A stretch of DNA of 35,327 nucleotides from Verrucomicrobiota bacterium (GCA_028293565.1 JAQGON010000004.1:1-35327); one strand, 5' to 3'. Shown: positions 1-8,580, numbered from the stretch's first letter. The notes: generated by a model from the letters alone, not told the origin. Program-made: numbers and translations.

Positions 1-1296
1 GAGACGTTCAACGGGCTGCTGCGCCTTTCGGAGGAAGGCCAGGTCATGCGGGTGTTTTTCCTGCTGTCGGCCGCGCTGGTGTGCCTGCTCGGGACCGTGA
101 CTCTCGCCCGCCAGCCGGAGCCGCGCACGGAGTTCTACCACATCGTGCTCGTCGTCACGGCGGCGATGATGCTGCTGGCGCAGAGCAACCACTTCGTGAT
201 GCTGTTCGTCGCGCTCGAGACCGTGACGGTGGGGTTCTACATCCTCGTGAGTTATTTCCGGTCCAGCGCGCTCTCGCTCGAGGCCGGGCTGAAGTACCTC
301 GTGATGGGGGCGCTGAGCTCGTCGATCCTCCTCTTCGGCATCGCGCTGCTTTACGGCGTCGCCGGGAATCCGATGCTTCCGGGGCATTCCCGCTCCGCGA
401 TGAACTTCGACGCGCTGGCGGGGTTTCTCGCGGCCAATCCCCATGACTTCCTGGCCGGGGTCGGCATCGTCCTCGTCCTCGCCGGCGTGGCGTTCAAGAT
501 CGGCGCGTTTCCGTTTCAGGTCTGGATCCCGGATGTCTACCAGGGCGCGCCGACTCCCGTGACGGCGTTTCTCGCCGTGGCCTCGAAGGCCGCGGGCTTC
601 GTGGTCCTGCTCGTCCTGGTCCGCACCTTCGCCGCGTATGCCTGGCTGACCCTTCCGATCCTCACGCTGATGGCCGCCGCGACGCTGCTCTTCGGAAACA
701 TCGCCGCGCTGACGCAGCACAACGTGAAGCGGCTCATCGGCCTCTCCGGCGTTTCCCACGCAGGATTTCTCCTGATGGGCGTGGTGGCCGCGGCCGCGAC
801 GCCGCTCGGCTACGGCGCGATTTATTTTTATCTGTTCGCCTACCTGCTGGCTTCATTCGCGGTCTTCGGCGTGATGGCGCACGTCGGCGGGCAGGACGAT
901 GCCGACCAGGAACTGGCCCACTATGCGGGTCTGGCCAAGGAGCGTCCGTTTCTCGCGCTCGTGCTGGCGATCGGACTCGGCTCGCTCGCGGGAATTCCTC
1001 CGCTGGCGGGCTTCATGGGGAAGCTCTTCATCTTCATCGCCGCCTTCCAGACCGGCCATTACGGCCTGCTCCTGGTAGCGGTCGCCAGCGTGGTGATCTC
1101 GATCTACTATTATTTCGGATGGATCCGCGCCGCCTTTTTCCAGACCTGGAAGCAGCCCGCCGGCGACGGAACGCTACGCCTCCTGCGCGCCCCCGTGGGC
1201 GTGCTCGCCCGCGTGGCCCTCGGAATTCTCGCGGCAGGCACGGTCGTCCTCGGATTTTATCAGGGGCCGTTCGGCGGGTGGTTGAGATGGCGCTGA
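1..1296 (+). CDS. nuoN: NADH-quinone oxidoreductase subunit N, 5' end cut by window
   Basis: This is an antiporter-like, proton-pumping membrane subunit of respiratory complex I. The reading frame is open from base 1 and continues upstream of the first ATG at 46, with residues that fit the family, so the gene enters from outside the window and the ATG at 46 is internal. The visible 431 residues are almost all hydrophobic helices. They include the family-typical stretches ETVTVGFYILVSYFR, LKYLVMGALSSS, FKIGAFPFQVWIPDVYQGAP and HNVKRLIGLSGVSHAGFLLMG, in NuoN order. Family members are usually about 480 residues, so roughly the first tenth is missing. NuoN is normally the last gene of the nuo operon, which fits the palindrome 7 bp after its stop and the convergent gene beyond. 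Identity is secure; NuoN is preferred over NuoL or NuoM on the order of motifs and position at an operon end. Confidence 0.95.
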   Translation, partial: ETFNGLLRLSEEGQVMRVFFLLSAALVCLLGTVTLARQPEPRTEFYHIVLVVTAAMMLLAQSNHFVMLFVALETVTVGFYILVSYFRSSALSLEAGLKYLVMGALSSSILLFGIALLYGVAGNPMLPGHSRSAMNFDALAGFLAANPHDFLAGVGIVLVLAGVAFKIGAFPFQVWIPDVYQGAPTPVTAFLAVASKAAGFVVLLVLVRTFAAYAWLTLPILTLMAAATLLFGNIAALTQHNVKRLIGLSGVSHAGFLLMGVVAAAATPLGYGAIYFYLFAYLLASFAVFGVMAHVGGQDDADQELAHYAGLAKERPFLALVLAIGLGSLAGIPPLAGFMGKLFIFIAAFQTGHYGLLLVAVASVVISIYYYFGWIRAAFFQTWKQPAGDGTLRLLRAPVGVLARVALGILAAGTVVLGFYQGPFGGWLRWR

Positions 1297-1303
1297 CCGG
1301 AGG

Positions 1304-1398
1304 TCGCAGTTCGGAGTTCGCAGATCGCAGTTCAGATCGGCGCAGGCGTTCGCCGCTCGATTAAAATCGAACTGCGATCTGCGAACTCCGAACTGCGA
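1304..1398. repeat. Perfect 30-bp inverted repeat between convergent genes
   Basis: The arms at 1304-1333 and 1369-1398 are exact reverse complements over 30 bp, with a 35-bp loop. Each arm is itself built from repeated GCAGTTCG / CGCAG-type words. The element starts 7 bp after the nuoN stop and ends 6 bp before the stop of the opposing gene at 1405, so it fills the whole junction. It could act as a terminator for both strands, but neither side has a clear U-run. A mobile palindromic (REP- or MITE-like) origin is also possible. Confidence 0.9.
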
Positions 1399-1404
1399 TT
1401 CCGA

Positions 1405-2085
1405 TCAGCGCCAGCTGCCCTGGATGAAGACGTAGGATCCGCCGCGGCGCTCCCAGCGCGGGCCTTCCCAGCGGCCGTGGCCGCGCGGGGGGAGTTCCCA
1501 GCGTCCCTGGACCCATTCGTAACGATGACGGCGCCGGACCCAGTAGCCTTCGATCCACACATATTGCGGGCCCGGGGGTCCGATGCGGACCTCATGGCGC
1601 GGCGGGGGCGGAGCTTCGACGGCGATTTCGTCATCCTGATTGCGGTCGCGCCGATCATCGTAACCACGGCGGTCATCGTTGGCGCGGCGGTCGTCGCGCT
1701 GCTCGTAAACGACGCGGTCGCTGCGGTCCTGCATCGGCGCGGAGGGGACGCTCCAGTAGCCGTCCACCCACGTCTGGCTGCGGTCATCCCAGCGGCTTTC
1801 CACCCAGGCGGCGCTGGGCTGCGGCGGGCGGACCCACATGCCGGGCATCCAGACCCAGTCGCCATTGCGCCAGGTTTGATGACCGGCGACCCAGACATAG
1901 CCGGGGCCGGGCGAGACGGTGATGCGTTCCTCGACGCGGCGCGGCGGCGCGCGATGAATGACCACCGGCGGCGGCGGACCGATGCGCAGGCCGAGGTCGA
2001 CGGAGACATGGGATTCCGCGCGGGCGCTCGCGCCCAACGCGAGCGCGCAGCAAACGGCGGGGAGGGTGAGGAGGGAGGTTTTCAT
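1405..2085 (-). CDS. Secreted YXWGXW/WxxGxW-repeat protein
   Basis: A 226-residue protein of unknown function, probably exported. The start at 2085 gives a good signal peptide (MKTSLL, a hydrophobic core, then ASARA before ESHVS). The mature protein has two blocks of tryptophan repeats. The first, about residues 60-110, contains GYVWVAGHQTW, WVWMPGMWV and TWVDGYW. The second, at the C terminus, contains QYVWIEGYWV, YEWVQGRWEL and YVFIQGSW. They match the YXWGXW repeat family of envelope proteins. A charged linker rich in D and R (DDRR, YDDRRDRNQDD) separates the blocks. The gene is convergent with nuoN and divergent from the ThyX-like gene, with 132 bp between their starts. A longer upstream open frame exists, but it would bury the signal peptide, so 2085 is preferred. 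Confidence 0.8.
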   Translation of the reverse strand: MKTSLLTLPAVCCALALGASARAESHVSVDLGLRIGPPPPVVIHRAPPRRVEERITVSPGPGYVWVAGHQTWRNGDWVWMPGMWVRPPQPSAAWVESRWDDRSQTWVDGYWSVPSAPMQDRSDRVVYEQRDDRRANDDRRGYDDRRDRNQDDEIAVEAPPPPRHEVRIGPPGPQYVWIEGYWVRRRHRYEWVQGRWELPPRGHGRWEGPRWERRGGSYVFIQGSWR

Positions 2086-2217
2086 GGGATGGGATTGGTT
2101 GACGAAACGACGCGGCGGCGGGCGGCGGACCAGGGCAGCCGTCAGGGCCGAGGGTGACAGACCGCGCCAAAAGACGTTTGTTTCCGGCCGGGAATCTGCC
2201 TCATTGGCCGCCGCCGC

Positions 2218-3564
2218 ATGAAAGTCACCGGACTCGCCCTTGTCCCGCCGCCCAGCGCCTCCGACCTGCCCAAGGTCACGCCCGAGCTGCTGGCCTCGGT
2301 GCTCGCCCGCTATTCGCGGAGCAACGAGGGACTGGCGGCGATCCTGGGCAAGGTGGACATCGCCAACCCCGACGCGTCGATCGACCGGATCCTGAAGTTT
2401 GTCGATTACGGGCATGCCTCGATCGGCGGGCTGACGGGCGGCCTCGCGATCGCGCTCGACGGAGTCTCGATGTGGCTCGCGTGGAAAATTTTCGAGATCG
2501 CGACGATGGCCGACGGCCAGGAGTCGAGCACGCGCTACATCACGATGGACGCGGCGAATCTTCCGGCGCCGGCCGAGATCGGCATCCCCGAGGACCTCGT
2601 GGCGCGGTGGCAGGACGTGATGGGGGCGGCCTTCGCGGCGTATCATGCCGAGTACCTTCGCCTCGACCTGCTCGCGACGGCGAAGCCCGACCTGGTGCGG
2701 TTGCCGCCCGAGGCGAAGCCGGCGGTGGTGACGAGGCTGCGCAAGAATTACGCCCTCGACCGGGCCAGATATTTCATCCCGTTCGCCACGCGCACGAACC
2801 TGGGGCTCGTGCAGTCCTCCCGGATGTGGTCAATGACGGTGAAGCAGCTCGATTCGCTCCCGAATCCGGAGGCGCGCGCGGCGGCGAAACTGATCCGCGA
2901 CGAGCTGCTCAAGCAGTCGCCGCGGCTCATGCGGCACAGCTTCGCGGAGAAATCCTACGAGGAGCAGGCCCGGCAGGAACTTTCGGCGAGCGTCAAACTC
3001 GGGCTCGAGCGGCTCTCGGCCGAGCCCCTCGACGATGAAGTCTGGGTCAAGATCGACCGCGAGACGCCGCCATGGCTGGCCGAGACGCAGCCGATCTCCG
3101 AGGCGCTGCGCCACCGGGCGAACCGTTACGGTCACCAGGGGCTCGCGACGCGGCGCGCGCGCGTGACGTTCGCCTGGAACAACCTCGCCCTCGCCGAACT
3201 GCGCGACCTCAACCGGCATCGCACCGGCCATCGTTTCACGCCGATGGTCCAGGGCGGCTTTTATCTCCCGCGGGAAATCGAGCATCGCAACCATGCCGTG
3301 CTGCTGCGCCAGCAGCTGGAGCTCACGCGCGAGCTGCTGCGGCGCGGCTCGCCGGCGTACGTCTATTCGCTGCTGCTCGGGGCGCAGACGCCCTTTGAGC
3401 ACTCGACCCACGCGGACAAGTTCCTCTACGAGGCGGAGCTGAGGACCGGGATGGGGGCGCATTTCCGCTACGCGGAGCACCTGGGCGCGGCGCTCCGGGA
3501 ATTTTTTCATCAGATGCCGGCGGCGCGCACCTGGGTGGTCGAGGGCACGGCAGAGCCGGAGTGA
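2218..3564 (+). CDS. Tandem ThyX-like (FAD-dependent thymidylate synthase family) protein
   Basis: A 448-residue protein made of two ThyX-like halves. The N-terminal half has ARYSRS (30-35), GHASIG (65-70), QESSTRY (101-107) and an ARYFIPFATRTNLG segment near 183-196. These correspond to the family's GH(x)S, ExSxRY and AR-x-LP motifs. The C-terminal half has GHQGLA (305-310), then RDLNRHRTGHRF (329-340) and a second terminal E-R pattern. Classical ThyX is about 220-260 residues, works as a homotetramer, and carries RHRxxSxNExSxR in one chain. Here RHR is in the second half and the ESSTRY-type part in the first, so neither half holds a complete motif. It may be a two-domain ThyX or a relative with another flavin-dependent role. 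The ATG at 2218 has no strong ribosome-binding site. No thyA is present in the window. Confidence 0.75.
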   Translation: MKVTGLALVPPPSASDLPKVTPELLASVLARYSRSNEGLAAILGKVDIANPDASIDRILKFVDYGHASIGGLTGGLAIALDGVSMWLAWKIFEIATMADGQESSTRYITMDAANLPAPAEIGIPEDLVARWQDVMGAAFAAYHAEYLRLDLLATAKPDLVRLPPEAKPAVVTRLRKNYALDRARYFIPFATRTNLGLVQSSRMWSMTVKQLDSLPNPEARAAAKLIRDELLKQSPRLMRHSFAEKSYEEQARQELSASVKLGLERLSAEPLDDEVWVKIDRETPPWLAETQPISEALRHRANRYGHQGLATRRARVTFAWNNLALAELRDLNRHRTGHRFTPMVQGGFYLPREIEHRNHAVLLRQQLELTRELLRRGSPAYVYSLLLGAQTPFEHSTHADKFLYEAELRTGMGAHFRYAEHLGAALREFFHQMPAARTWVVEGTAEPE

Positions 3565-3772
3565 GCAGGCCGACGGGAAAACCGCGGGCGGCAAATGCTC
3601 GATTCCAGACATCGGCGGCGTGCGGAATTGGTTTGCTGCGAACAGCTAGTGCTGCGACACAGGTGAATCCCCCATGACATTGTCCGGCGCACCCCTCGCG
3701 GTTCCTGCGAGCGTTGGTTTCCCTGCTGAAAGTGACGCGTCTGTGTCGGCGAGTTGACCGCGGGAATCTGGC

Positions 3773-4546
3773 ATGAGCACGTTTCGCGTCCTCCAGTTTA
3801 ACATGCAGTTCGGGCAGATTTGGGACGAGACCTATCCCGATCGCGCGCCCATCCGGCTGGAGGCGACGCTCGACGAGATCCGGGCGCACGACGCCGACAT
3901 CGTCCTCCTGCAGGAGGTCGAGAAGGCCCTGCCGGGAGGCGTCCAGCTCAAGCCCCCGCCGAACTACATGCGGCTGCACGCGGAGCTCCCGGGTTACGAC
4001 AGCTGGTTTTCCTACCCGCGCGCCGATCCGCGCGAGCTGCCGTTCGGACTCGGGCTCGCGATTTTCTCGCGCGGACAGCTGCATGACCATTTCCGCATGG
4101 ATCTGCCCTCGCCGCCGATCGAGTTCGAATTCTTCGGCAAGCGGACGACGCCGACGGACCGGCTCCTGATCGGAGCCTACACGACGATTCTGGGCCGGCA
4201 GGTGAAGGTCTTCAACACGCACCTCCTCGCGTTTTTCATGCTCGGGTCGAGCAGCACGGCGAACCCGTTTCAGCGCAACCTCGTCGCCGAGCAGCTGGCG
4301 GATTCGCACGGCCCGACGCTGTTGTCGGGCGATTTCAACGTGAGCCACCATGAGACCCTCGTGTCGCAGTTCGCCGAGGCGGGTTATGCGACGGTGCAGC
4401 AGACCGAGATCACCTGGCGTCGCCGGCCCTTCGTGCTCGACCACATATTCTTCAACTCCCAGCTCCGCTGCGTCGCGCATCGGGTCGTGCCGACACCCGC
4501 CTCCGACCATCACATCATCGTGGCGGATTTTGAGTTCACGAGGTGA
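3773..4546 (+). CDS. Endonuclease/exonuclease/phosphatase-fold protein
   Basis: A metal-dependent phosphoesterase-fold protein of 257 residues. The catalytic motifs occur in family order: QFNMQFG (8-14) with the metal-site Asn, LLQEVE near 45-50 with the metal-binding Glu, NTHL in the middle, SGDFNV near 187-192, LDHIFF, and SDHHII close to the C terminus. These match the D-N, D and D-H residues of the DNase I/APE1/sphingomyelinase fold. There is no signal peptide and no extra domain, so it is probably cytoplasmic. The substrate (nucleic acid, phospholipid or sugar phosphate) cannot be read from sequence. The 208 bp upstream contains no other gene. Downstream lie two palindromic repeat copies and a convergent small gene. 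Confidence 0.88.
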   Translation: MSTFRVLQFNMQFGQIWDETYPDRAPIRLEATLDEIRAHDADIVLLQEVEKALPGGVQLKPPPNYMRLHAELPGYDSWFSYPRADPRELPFGLGLAIFSRGQLHDHFRMDLPSPPIEFEFFGKRTTPTDRLLIGAYTTILGRQVKVFNTHLLAFFMLGSSSTANPFQRNLVAEQLADSHGPTLLSGDFNVSHHETLVSQFAEAGYATVQQTEITWRRRPFVLDHIFFNSQLRCVAHRVVPTPASDHHIIVADFEFTR

Positions 4547-4556
4547 GCTGAAGAAC

Positions 4557-4686
4557 CGCAGAAGGGGATGGCCGCAAAAAAGCGCAAGGGCTCGGCGGCT
4601 CCGGATTGAGTCTCTCGTGCGCCTATGGGCGCGATGGCAGCTCCTTCGCAACCCCGGAGTCCTTGCGCATTTTGGCGGCCAACCTC
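4557..4686. repeat. 130-bp palindromic intergenic repeat, copy A
   Basis: First of two direct copies, beginning 10 bp after the stop of the phosphoesterase gene. It opens with CGCAGAAGGGGATGGCCGC and ends with GGCGGCCAACCTC. The left part (GGCCGC, a run of A, GCGCAAGGG) is an imperfect reverse complement of the right part, and the inner sequence is also partly self-complementary around CCTATGGG. The whole unit can therefore fold into one long hairpin. No reading frame of note is conserved between the copies. Confidence 0.88.
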
Positions 4687-4762
4687 GGCGCCGTCTGGTC
4701 GGGCGGGTTGACCTTCGCGCCTTCGCGTTTAGCTCGACGCGGTTTAAACGCAGAGACTGTTT

Positions 4763-4891
4763 CGCAGAAGGGGATGGCCGCAAAAAAGCACAAGGGCTCC
4801 GCGGTTCCGGATTGAGTCTCCCGTCGCCTATGGGCGCGCTGGCAGCTCCTTCGCAACCCCGGAGCCCTTGCGCTTTTTTGCGGCCAACCTC
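4763..4891. repeat. 130-bp palindromic intergenic repeat, copy B
   Basis: Second direct copy, differing from copy A by about a dozen scattered changes. Its right arm (CCCTTGCGC, a run of T, GCGGCC) is the exact complement of the left arm of copy A, while its own left arm carries one change. The 76 bp between the copies contain a further small inverted repeat (GCGTTTA at 4725-4731 with TAAACGC at 4745-4751). Together the two copies occupy most of the 363-bp gene-free stretch 4547-4909 between two convergent genes; no gene was found there. Confidence 0.88.
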
Positions 4892-4909
4892 CGGTCGGCG
4901 CTCCGAAAT

Positions 4910-5191
4910 TCAAGCGCGGCGGGCGCGTTCCTTTTCCTCTTCGCGTTCCTCCTCGAGGCGCGCTCGCTCGCTGGAAAGCTGCTGCTGCACTTTCTGGACT
5001 TCCTCCGGCTTCTGCGCGGCGTAGGCCTCGTTCAGCTGTTTCTTGAGGAAGATTTCGCGCTCGGCGATTTTCCCCTGATAAACCCGGTCAATCTCGGCCA
5101 GCCGCGCTTTCTTCTCCGCGGTCATCGGACGGCCTTTGTCGGGATCGGATTTGGCGAGCCGTTCCATCGCGAGTTCGTAGGCGCTTTTCAT
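4910..5191 (-). CDS. Small charged coiled-coil protein, unknown function
   Basis: A 93-residue hypothetical protein. It begins MKSAYELAMERLAKSDPDKG and continues as a highly charged helix rich in E, K, R and Q (KKQLNEAYAAQ, EEVQKVQQQLSSERARLEEE). No signal peptide, membrane segment or cysteine is present. It looks like a single long coiled coil. Its codon pattern resembles neighbouring genes, the start is a plain ATG, and the opposite strand has only a frame that reads as a shadow, so I take it as a real gene. It ends 18 bp from palindromic copy B and starts 304 bp before the ComEC start-distal end (its own start is 56 bp from the comEC stop). No function is assigned. Confidence 0.6.
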   Translation of the reverse strand: MKSAYELAMERLAKSDPDKGRPMTAEKKARLAEIDRVYQGKIAEREIFLKKQLNEAYAAQKPEEVQKVQQQLSSERARLEEEREEEKERARRA

Positions 5192-5247
5192 GGAGCCACG
5201 CTACTCGATCGCGGCGAGGAATCCACCGAAGAATTCACGCCCTGGCC

Positions 5248-6888
5248 CTAGGCGAACTGCAGGCCGAAGATGAGCGTCAGGACGACAACCGCAAAAGGCG
5301 GCCAGAAGCCGCGGCTCCATCCGCGCCACGCAGCGGCGTAACCCGCCAGCATCGAGGCCATCAGAGCGACGAGCGCAACCGATCCCATGCCCGGCAATCG
5401 AAACGACGCGGTGAACCACATGGCGGGAACCTGGAGGTTCAACCGGACTCCCGTGTCGACGACCCACAACACCAGAACCGCGGCGTGATTCGCCAGACTG
5501 CATCCGAGCGCGAATCCGGCCAGTCCGCTCAGCAGCGAAACCAGGCCGAGCAGGATCACGAGGGAGGAAACCGGAATCACCCACAGGTTGGCCAGCAGCG
5601 CTCCGGGAGTGAGCGTCTGGAAAAATTCGGCGCCGGTCACTGCGCTGACCAACGACGACGCGACGCCGATCGCCATCGCGGAAAGGACCGCTCTCCACGC
5701 CGCGTCGAGCAGGCGCCGGGGTCGTTTCCACGAAATCTTCGGCAGGTCGCGAAACAGCTCCGCCACCTGCAGCCAACGCTCGGCCAGCGGGAGTCCCAGC
5801 AGGAGCAGCGCGGCGACGATCCCGTAGCTCATCTGGAAACTCGCGCTGAAAAGATCGAGGGGTGCGGTGAGCAGCACCACCAGCGCCGAAGCGGTCAGGG
5901 CGGAAAGGGGATTGCGCGGCAGGCGCAGCACGAGGGCGACCTCGACGAATGCGACCATCACGTACGCGCGGACCGCGGACGGCGCGCAACCGGTGAGATC
6001 GACGTAAAGCCAAAGCGCCGAAAGCCCGAACGCGAGCACCGCCCAGCGCGGCAGGCGAAGCAGCGAGAGCATCGCGTGAAGTCCGATGCTGATCACGGCG
6101 ATGTGCAGCCCGCTGATCGAAAAGACGTGCATCGTCCCGCTCTGCCGAAAGCGGAGAACCTGCTCCGGCGTGAGCTCGTGCTGCTGGCCGAGCAGCATGG
6201 CCCGCAGGATGCCGACGAGGGCGGGCCGTTTTTGGACGACGGCCTCGCCGAGGATGGCGGAGAGTTTTTCCAGGCCGCGGTTGCAGAACCTCCGATAGGC
6301 CGGGGGCGGTTCGACTTCGGCGAGAAGGCGCCCGCGCGTAAGGCGAAAATTGATTCCCGCGTTGGCCAGGTATCCGTCGAAGGTGCTGACTGGCGGATTG
6401 CGCGGCAGGGCGGCGATCACGCCGGTTGTTTCGACAATCGCCCCGCGGGCGGCGGCGGAGATTCCGCGGCGGGAAATGGCGGAAAAATAGACGCCCTGTC
6501 CGGCGAGTTCCTGAAGCGGACTTTCCGCGCGGAGGATCCGCCCGAGGCCGACGGACTTCCTTGGGTCCGCCTGGGGAAACAGGCGATCCACGCGCACCTG
6601 CACGCGCGCTTCGCGCGGCGGCAGCGCGTCCCACACCGCGAGTCGCTGCCGGTGCAGGGAGTGGCTCGCCGTCCCGGCGAGCGTCATGGACAAGACGATC
6701 GCGAAGGACCAGCAGCGCGGTCGTGCCAGCCGAATTGCGATGACGCTCCCTGCGGAAAAAATGGCCGCACCCGTCAGGAGCCATCCGATCGGCGCGAGAT
6801 CGCGCGCCCGGCCCATCGCGAGCCCGGCCATGAACGGGAGAACCAGCCACAGCAGTGGCGCACGGTGTCCAAGGCTGCGGCTGACCAT
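5248..6888 (-). CDS. comEC: ComEC/Rec2 family DNA-uptake channel protein
   Basis: An integral membrane protein of 546 residues, related to the channel that moves single-stranded DNA across the inner membrane in natural transformation. The N-terminal part has membrane helices followed by a soluble OB-like segment (about residues 90-190). The competence core then contains LRAMLLGQ, FSISGLHIAVI, TGCAPSAVRAYVM and SASFQMSYG, which are diagnostic of the family. The remainder is hydrophobic helices to the C terminus. Full-length ComEC proteins (about 750 residues) end in a metallo-beta-lactamase domain; none is present here, and the stop falls after the last helix. It is divergent from rarA with a 189-bp intergenic region. 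No other competence gene is in the window. Confidence 0.9.
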   Translation of the reverse strand: MVSRSLGHRAPLLWLVLPFMAGLAMGRARDLAPIGWLLTGAAIFSAGSVIAIRLARPRCWSFAIVLSMTLAGTASHSLHRQRLAVWDALPPREARVQVRVDRLFPQADPRKSVGLGRILRAESPLQELAGQGVYFSAISRRGISAAARGAIVETTGVIAALPRNPPVSTFDGYLANAGINFRLTRGRLLAEVEPPPAYRRFCNRGLEKLSAILGEAVVQKRPALVGILRAMLLGQQHELTPEQVLRFRQSGTMHVFSISGLHIAVISIGLHAMLSLLRLPRWAVLAFGLSALWLYVDLTGCAPSAVRAYVMVAFVEVALVLRLPRNPLSALTASALVVLLTAPLDLFSASFQMSYGIVAALLLLGLPLAERWLQVAELFRDLPKISWKRPRRLLDAAWRAVLSAMAIGVASSLVSAVTGAEFFQTLTPGALLANLWVIPVSSLVILLGLVSLLSGLAGFALGCSLANHAAVLVLWVVDTGVRLNLQVPAMWFTASFRLPGMGSVALVALMASMLAGYAAAWRGWSRGFWPPFAVVVLTLIFGLQFA

Positions 6889-7077
6889 GCGCGTTGCTGT
6901 CGAACGAGCGGCCGCGAAGAAACCCGAAAATCAATCGATGCAATCGCCTGACGCAGAAAGTCGATCGACGGGCGGCTGTTCACGTCCTGTCGCGACCTTC
7001 CCTTCCAATTCAGGGTCATCCGAAATCGCGTCGCCAAGCTTTTCATTGCACGCGATTCGTGTTCATTCGGAAACCTC

Positions 7078-8445
7078 ATGGCGGCTGCCGACCAGACCGA
7101 TTTTTTTGCGGAGGAGGCCCGGTCTCCCAATGCAGACACCCCTGCGAAGCGCGCGCACCAGCCGCTCGCGGCGCGTATGCGTCCGCGCACGTTGGCCGAA
7201 GTCGTGGGCCAGGATCACCTGCTCAAGCCCGGGAGTCTGCTGCCGCGGCTCGTGACGCAGAACCGGTTTGGCTCGCTCCTCTTCTACGGGCCGCCGGGCT
7301 GCGGCAAGACGAGCATCGCGGAGGCGATCGCGAACGAGACGAAGAGCCGCTTTGTGCGGGTCAACGCCGTGATGTCGAACGTCGCCGAGCTGCGCGAGAT
7401 CCTCGCCGCTGCGCGCCGGGTTCCCTCCGCGGGAACGATCCTGTTCATCGACGAGCTTCACCGCTTCAACAAATCGCAGCAGGACCTGCTGCTGCCCGAC
7501 GTCGAGGAGGGAACGGTCCGGCTGATCGGCGCGACGACCCACAACCCCGGATTCTACGTCAACCCGCCGCTGCTCTCGCGCAGCCATCTGTTCCGGCTGG
7601 AACCGCTCGCGCCGGCGGCGGTGGCGGGCGTGCTGCGCGCGGCGCTGGCGGACGTCGAACGCGGGCTCGGCTCGCGGCGCGTGACGGCCGGGGACCGGAT
7701 TCTCGCCGACCTCGCGGTGTTCTGCGACGGCGACCTGCGCCGGGCGCTGAACGCGCTCGAGGTCATCGTGCTCAGTCTGGCGGAAGGCGCGGCGATCACG
7801 CCGGCGGACCTCGAGGTGTTCGCGCGGGAGCGGAGGATCCGTTACGATGCGAACGAGGACGAGCACTACGACACCATCTCGGCATTCATCAAGAGCTGCC
7901 GCGGGAGCGATCCCGACGCGGCGATGTACTGGCTGGCCAAGATGCTGGCCGGCGGCGAAGACCCGCGCTTCGTCGCGCGGCGTCTCGTGATTCTGGCGAG
8001 CGAGGATGTCGGCCTCGCCGATCCGCAGGCCCTGCCGCTCGCGGTGGCGGCGCACCACGCGTGCGATTTCATCGGACTCCCCGAGGCGGAACTGACGCTG
8101 GCGCACGCCACGCTGTACATCGCGACGGCGCCGAAGAGCAACTCCGCGACCCTCGCCCTCGGCGAGGCGCACCGCTTGCTGAAGGAGTCGCCGGTCCAGC
8201 CGGTGCCGCTCCCGCTCCGCGACAAGAGCGGCGCGGCGAGCCGGCAGAACGAGCACGGCAAGGGCTACCGGTATTCCCACGATTACCCCGAGAATATTTC
8301 CGGGCAGGATTATCTCGAGAAGCCGCTCGCGCTTTACACGCCGAAGACCGCGGGATGGGAGGCGAAGATCGCCGAGCGGCTCGCCCGCTGGCGCGAGTTG
8401 AAGGAGTCGCTCCAGGCGCGGAAGGCGCGGGAGAAGGCGACCTAG
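7078..8445 (+). CDS. rarA: Replication-associated recombination protein RarA (MgsA) AAA+ ATPase
   Basis: A 455-residue AAA+ ATPase of the clamp-loader-related RarA/MgsA/WRNIP1 family, acting at stalled replication forks. Residues 30-50 hold the family signature PLAARMRPRTLAEVVGQDHL. The Walker A motif GPPGCGKT is at 71-78 and Walker B ILFIDELHRF at 121-130. The sensor-type stretch LIGATTHNPGFYVNPPLLSR follows, and the C-terminal tetramerisation region includes AMYWLAKMLAGGEDPRFVARRL and GKGYRYSHDYPE. Length is normal for the family. The ATG at 7078 is the natural start, with only divergent promoter space behind it. It is followed by an unknown protein 135 bp downstream. Confidence 0.96.
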   Translation: MAAADQTDFFAEEARSPNADTPAKRAHQPLAARMRPRTLAEVVGQDHLLKPGSLLPRLVTQNRFGSLLFYGPPGCGKTSIAEAIANETKSRFVRVNAVMSNVAELREILAAARRVPSAGTILFIDELHRFNKSQQDLLLPDVEEGTVRLIGATTHNPGFYVNPPLLSRSHLFRLEPLAPAAVAGVLRAALADVERGLGSRRVTAGDRILADLAVFCDGDLRRALNALEVIVLSLAEGAAITPADLEVFARERRIRYDANEDEHYDTISAFIKSCRGSDPDAAMYWLAKMLAGGEDPRFVARRLVILASEDVGLADPQALPLAVAAHHACDFIGLPEAELTLAHATLYIATAPKSNSATLALGEAHRLLKESPVQPVPLPLRDKSGAASRQNEHGKGYRYSHDYPENISGQDYLEKPLALYTPKTAGWEAKIAERLARWRELKESLQARKAREKAT

Positions 8446-8580
8446 CCCCTCGCATGCTCGTAGCAGCCGAGGTCACGAGGCTGGTCAAACCCCTGGCCGC
8501 CGGCCAACACCTGCGCAGGCGGAACCGCCGTTCCGCTTTGAGATTGAAGGCAACGGCGCGGTGTATGCTGATGGGTCCCG

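Noticed and set aside
1405-2646. Longer N-terminal extension of the YXWGXW protein
   Set aside because: It would overlap the divergent ThyX-like gene and bury a clear signal peptide at 2085.
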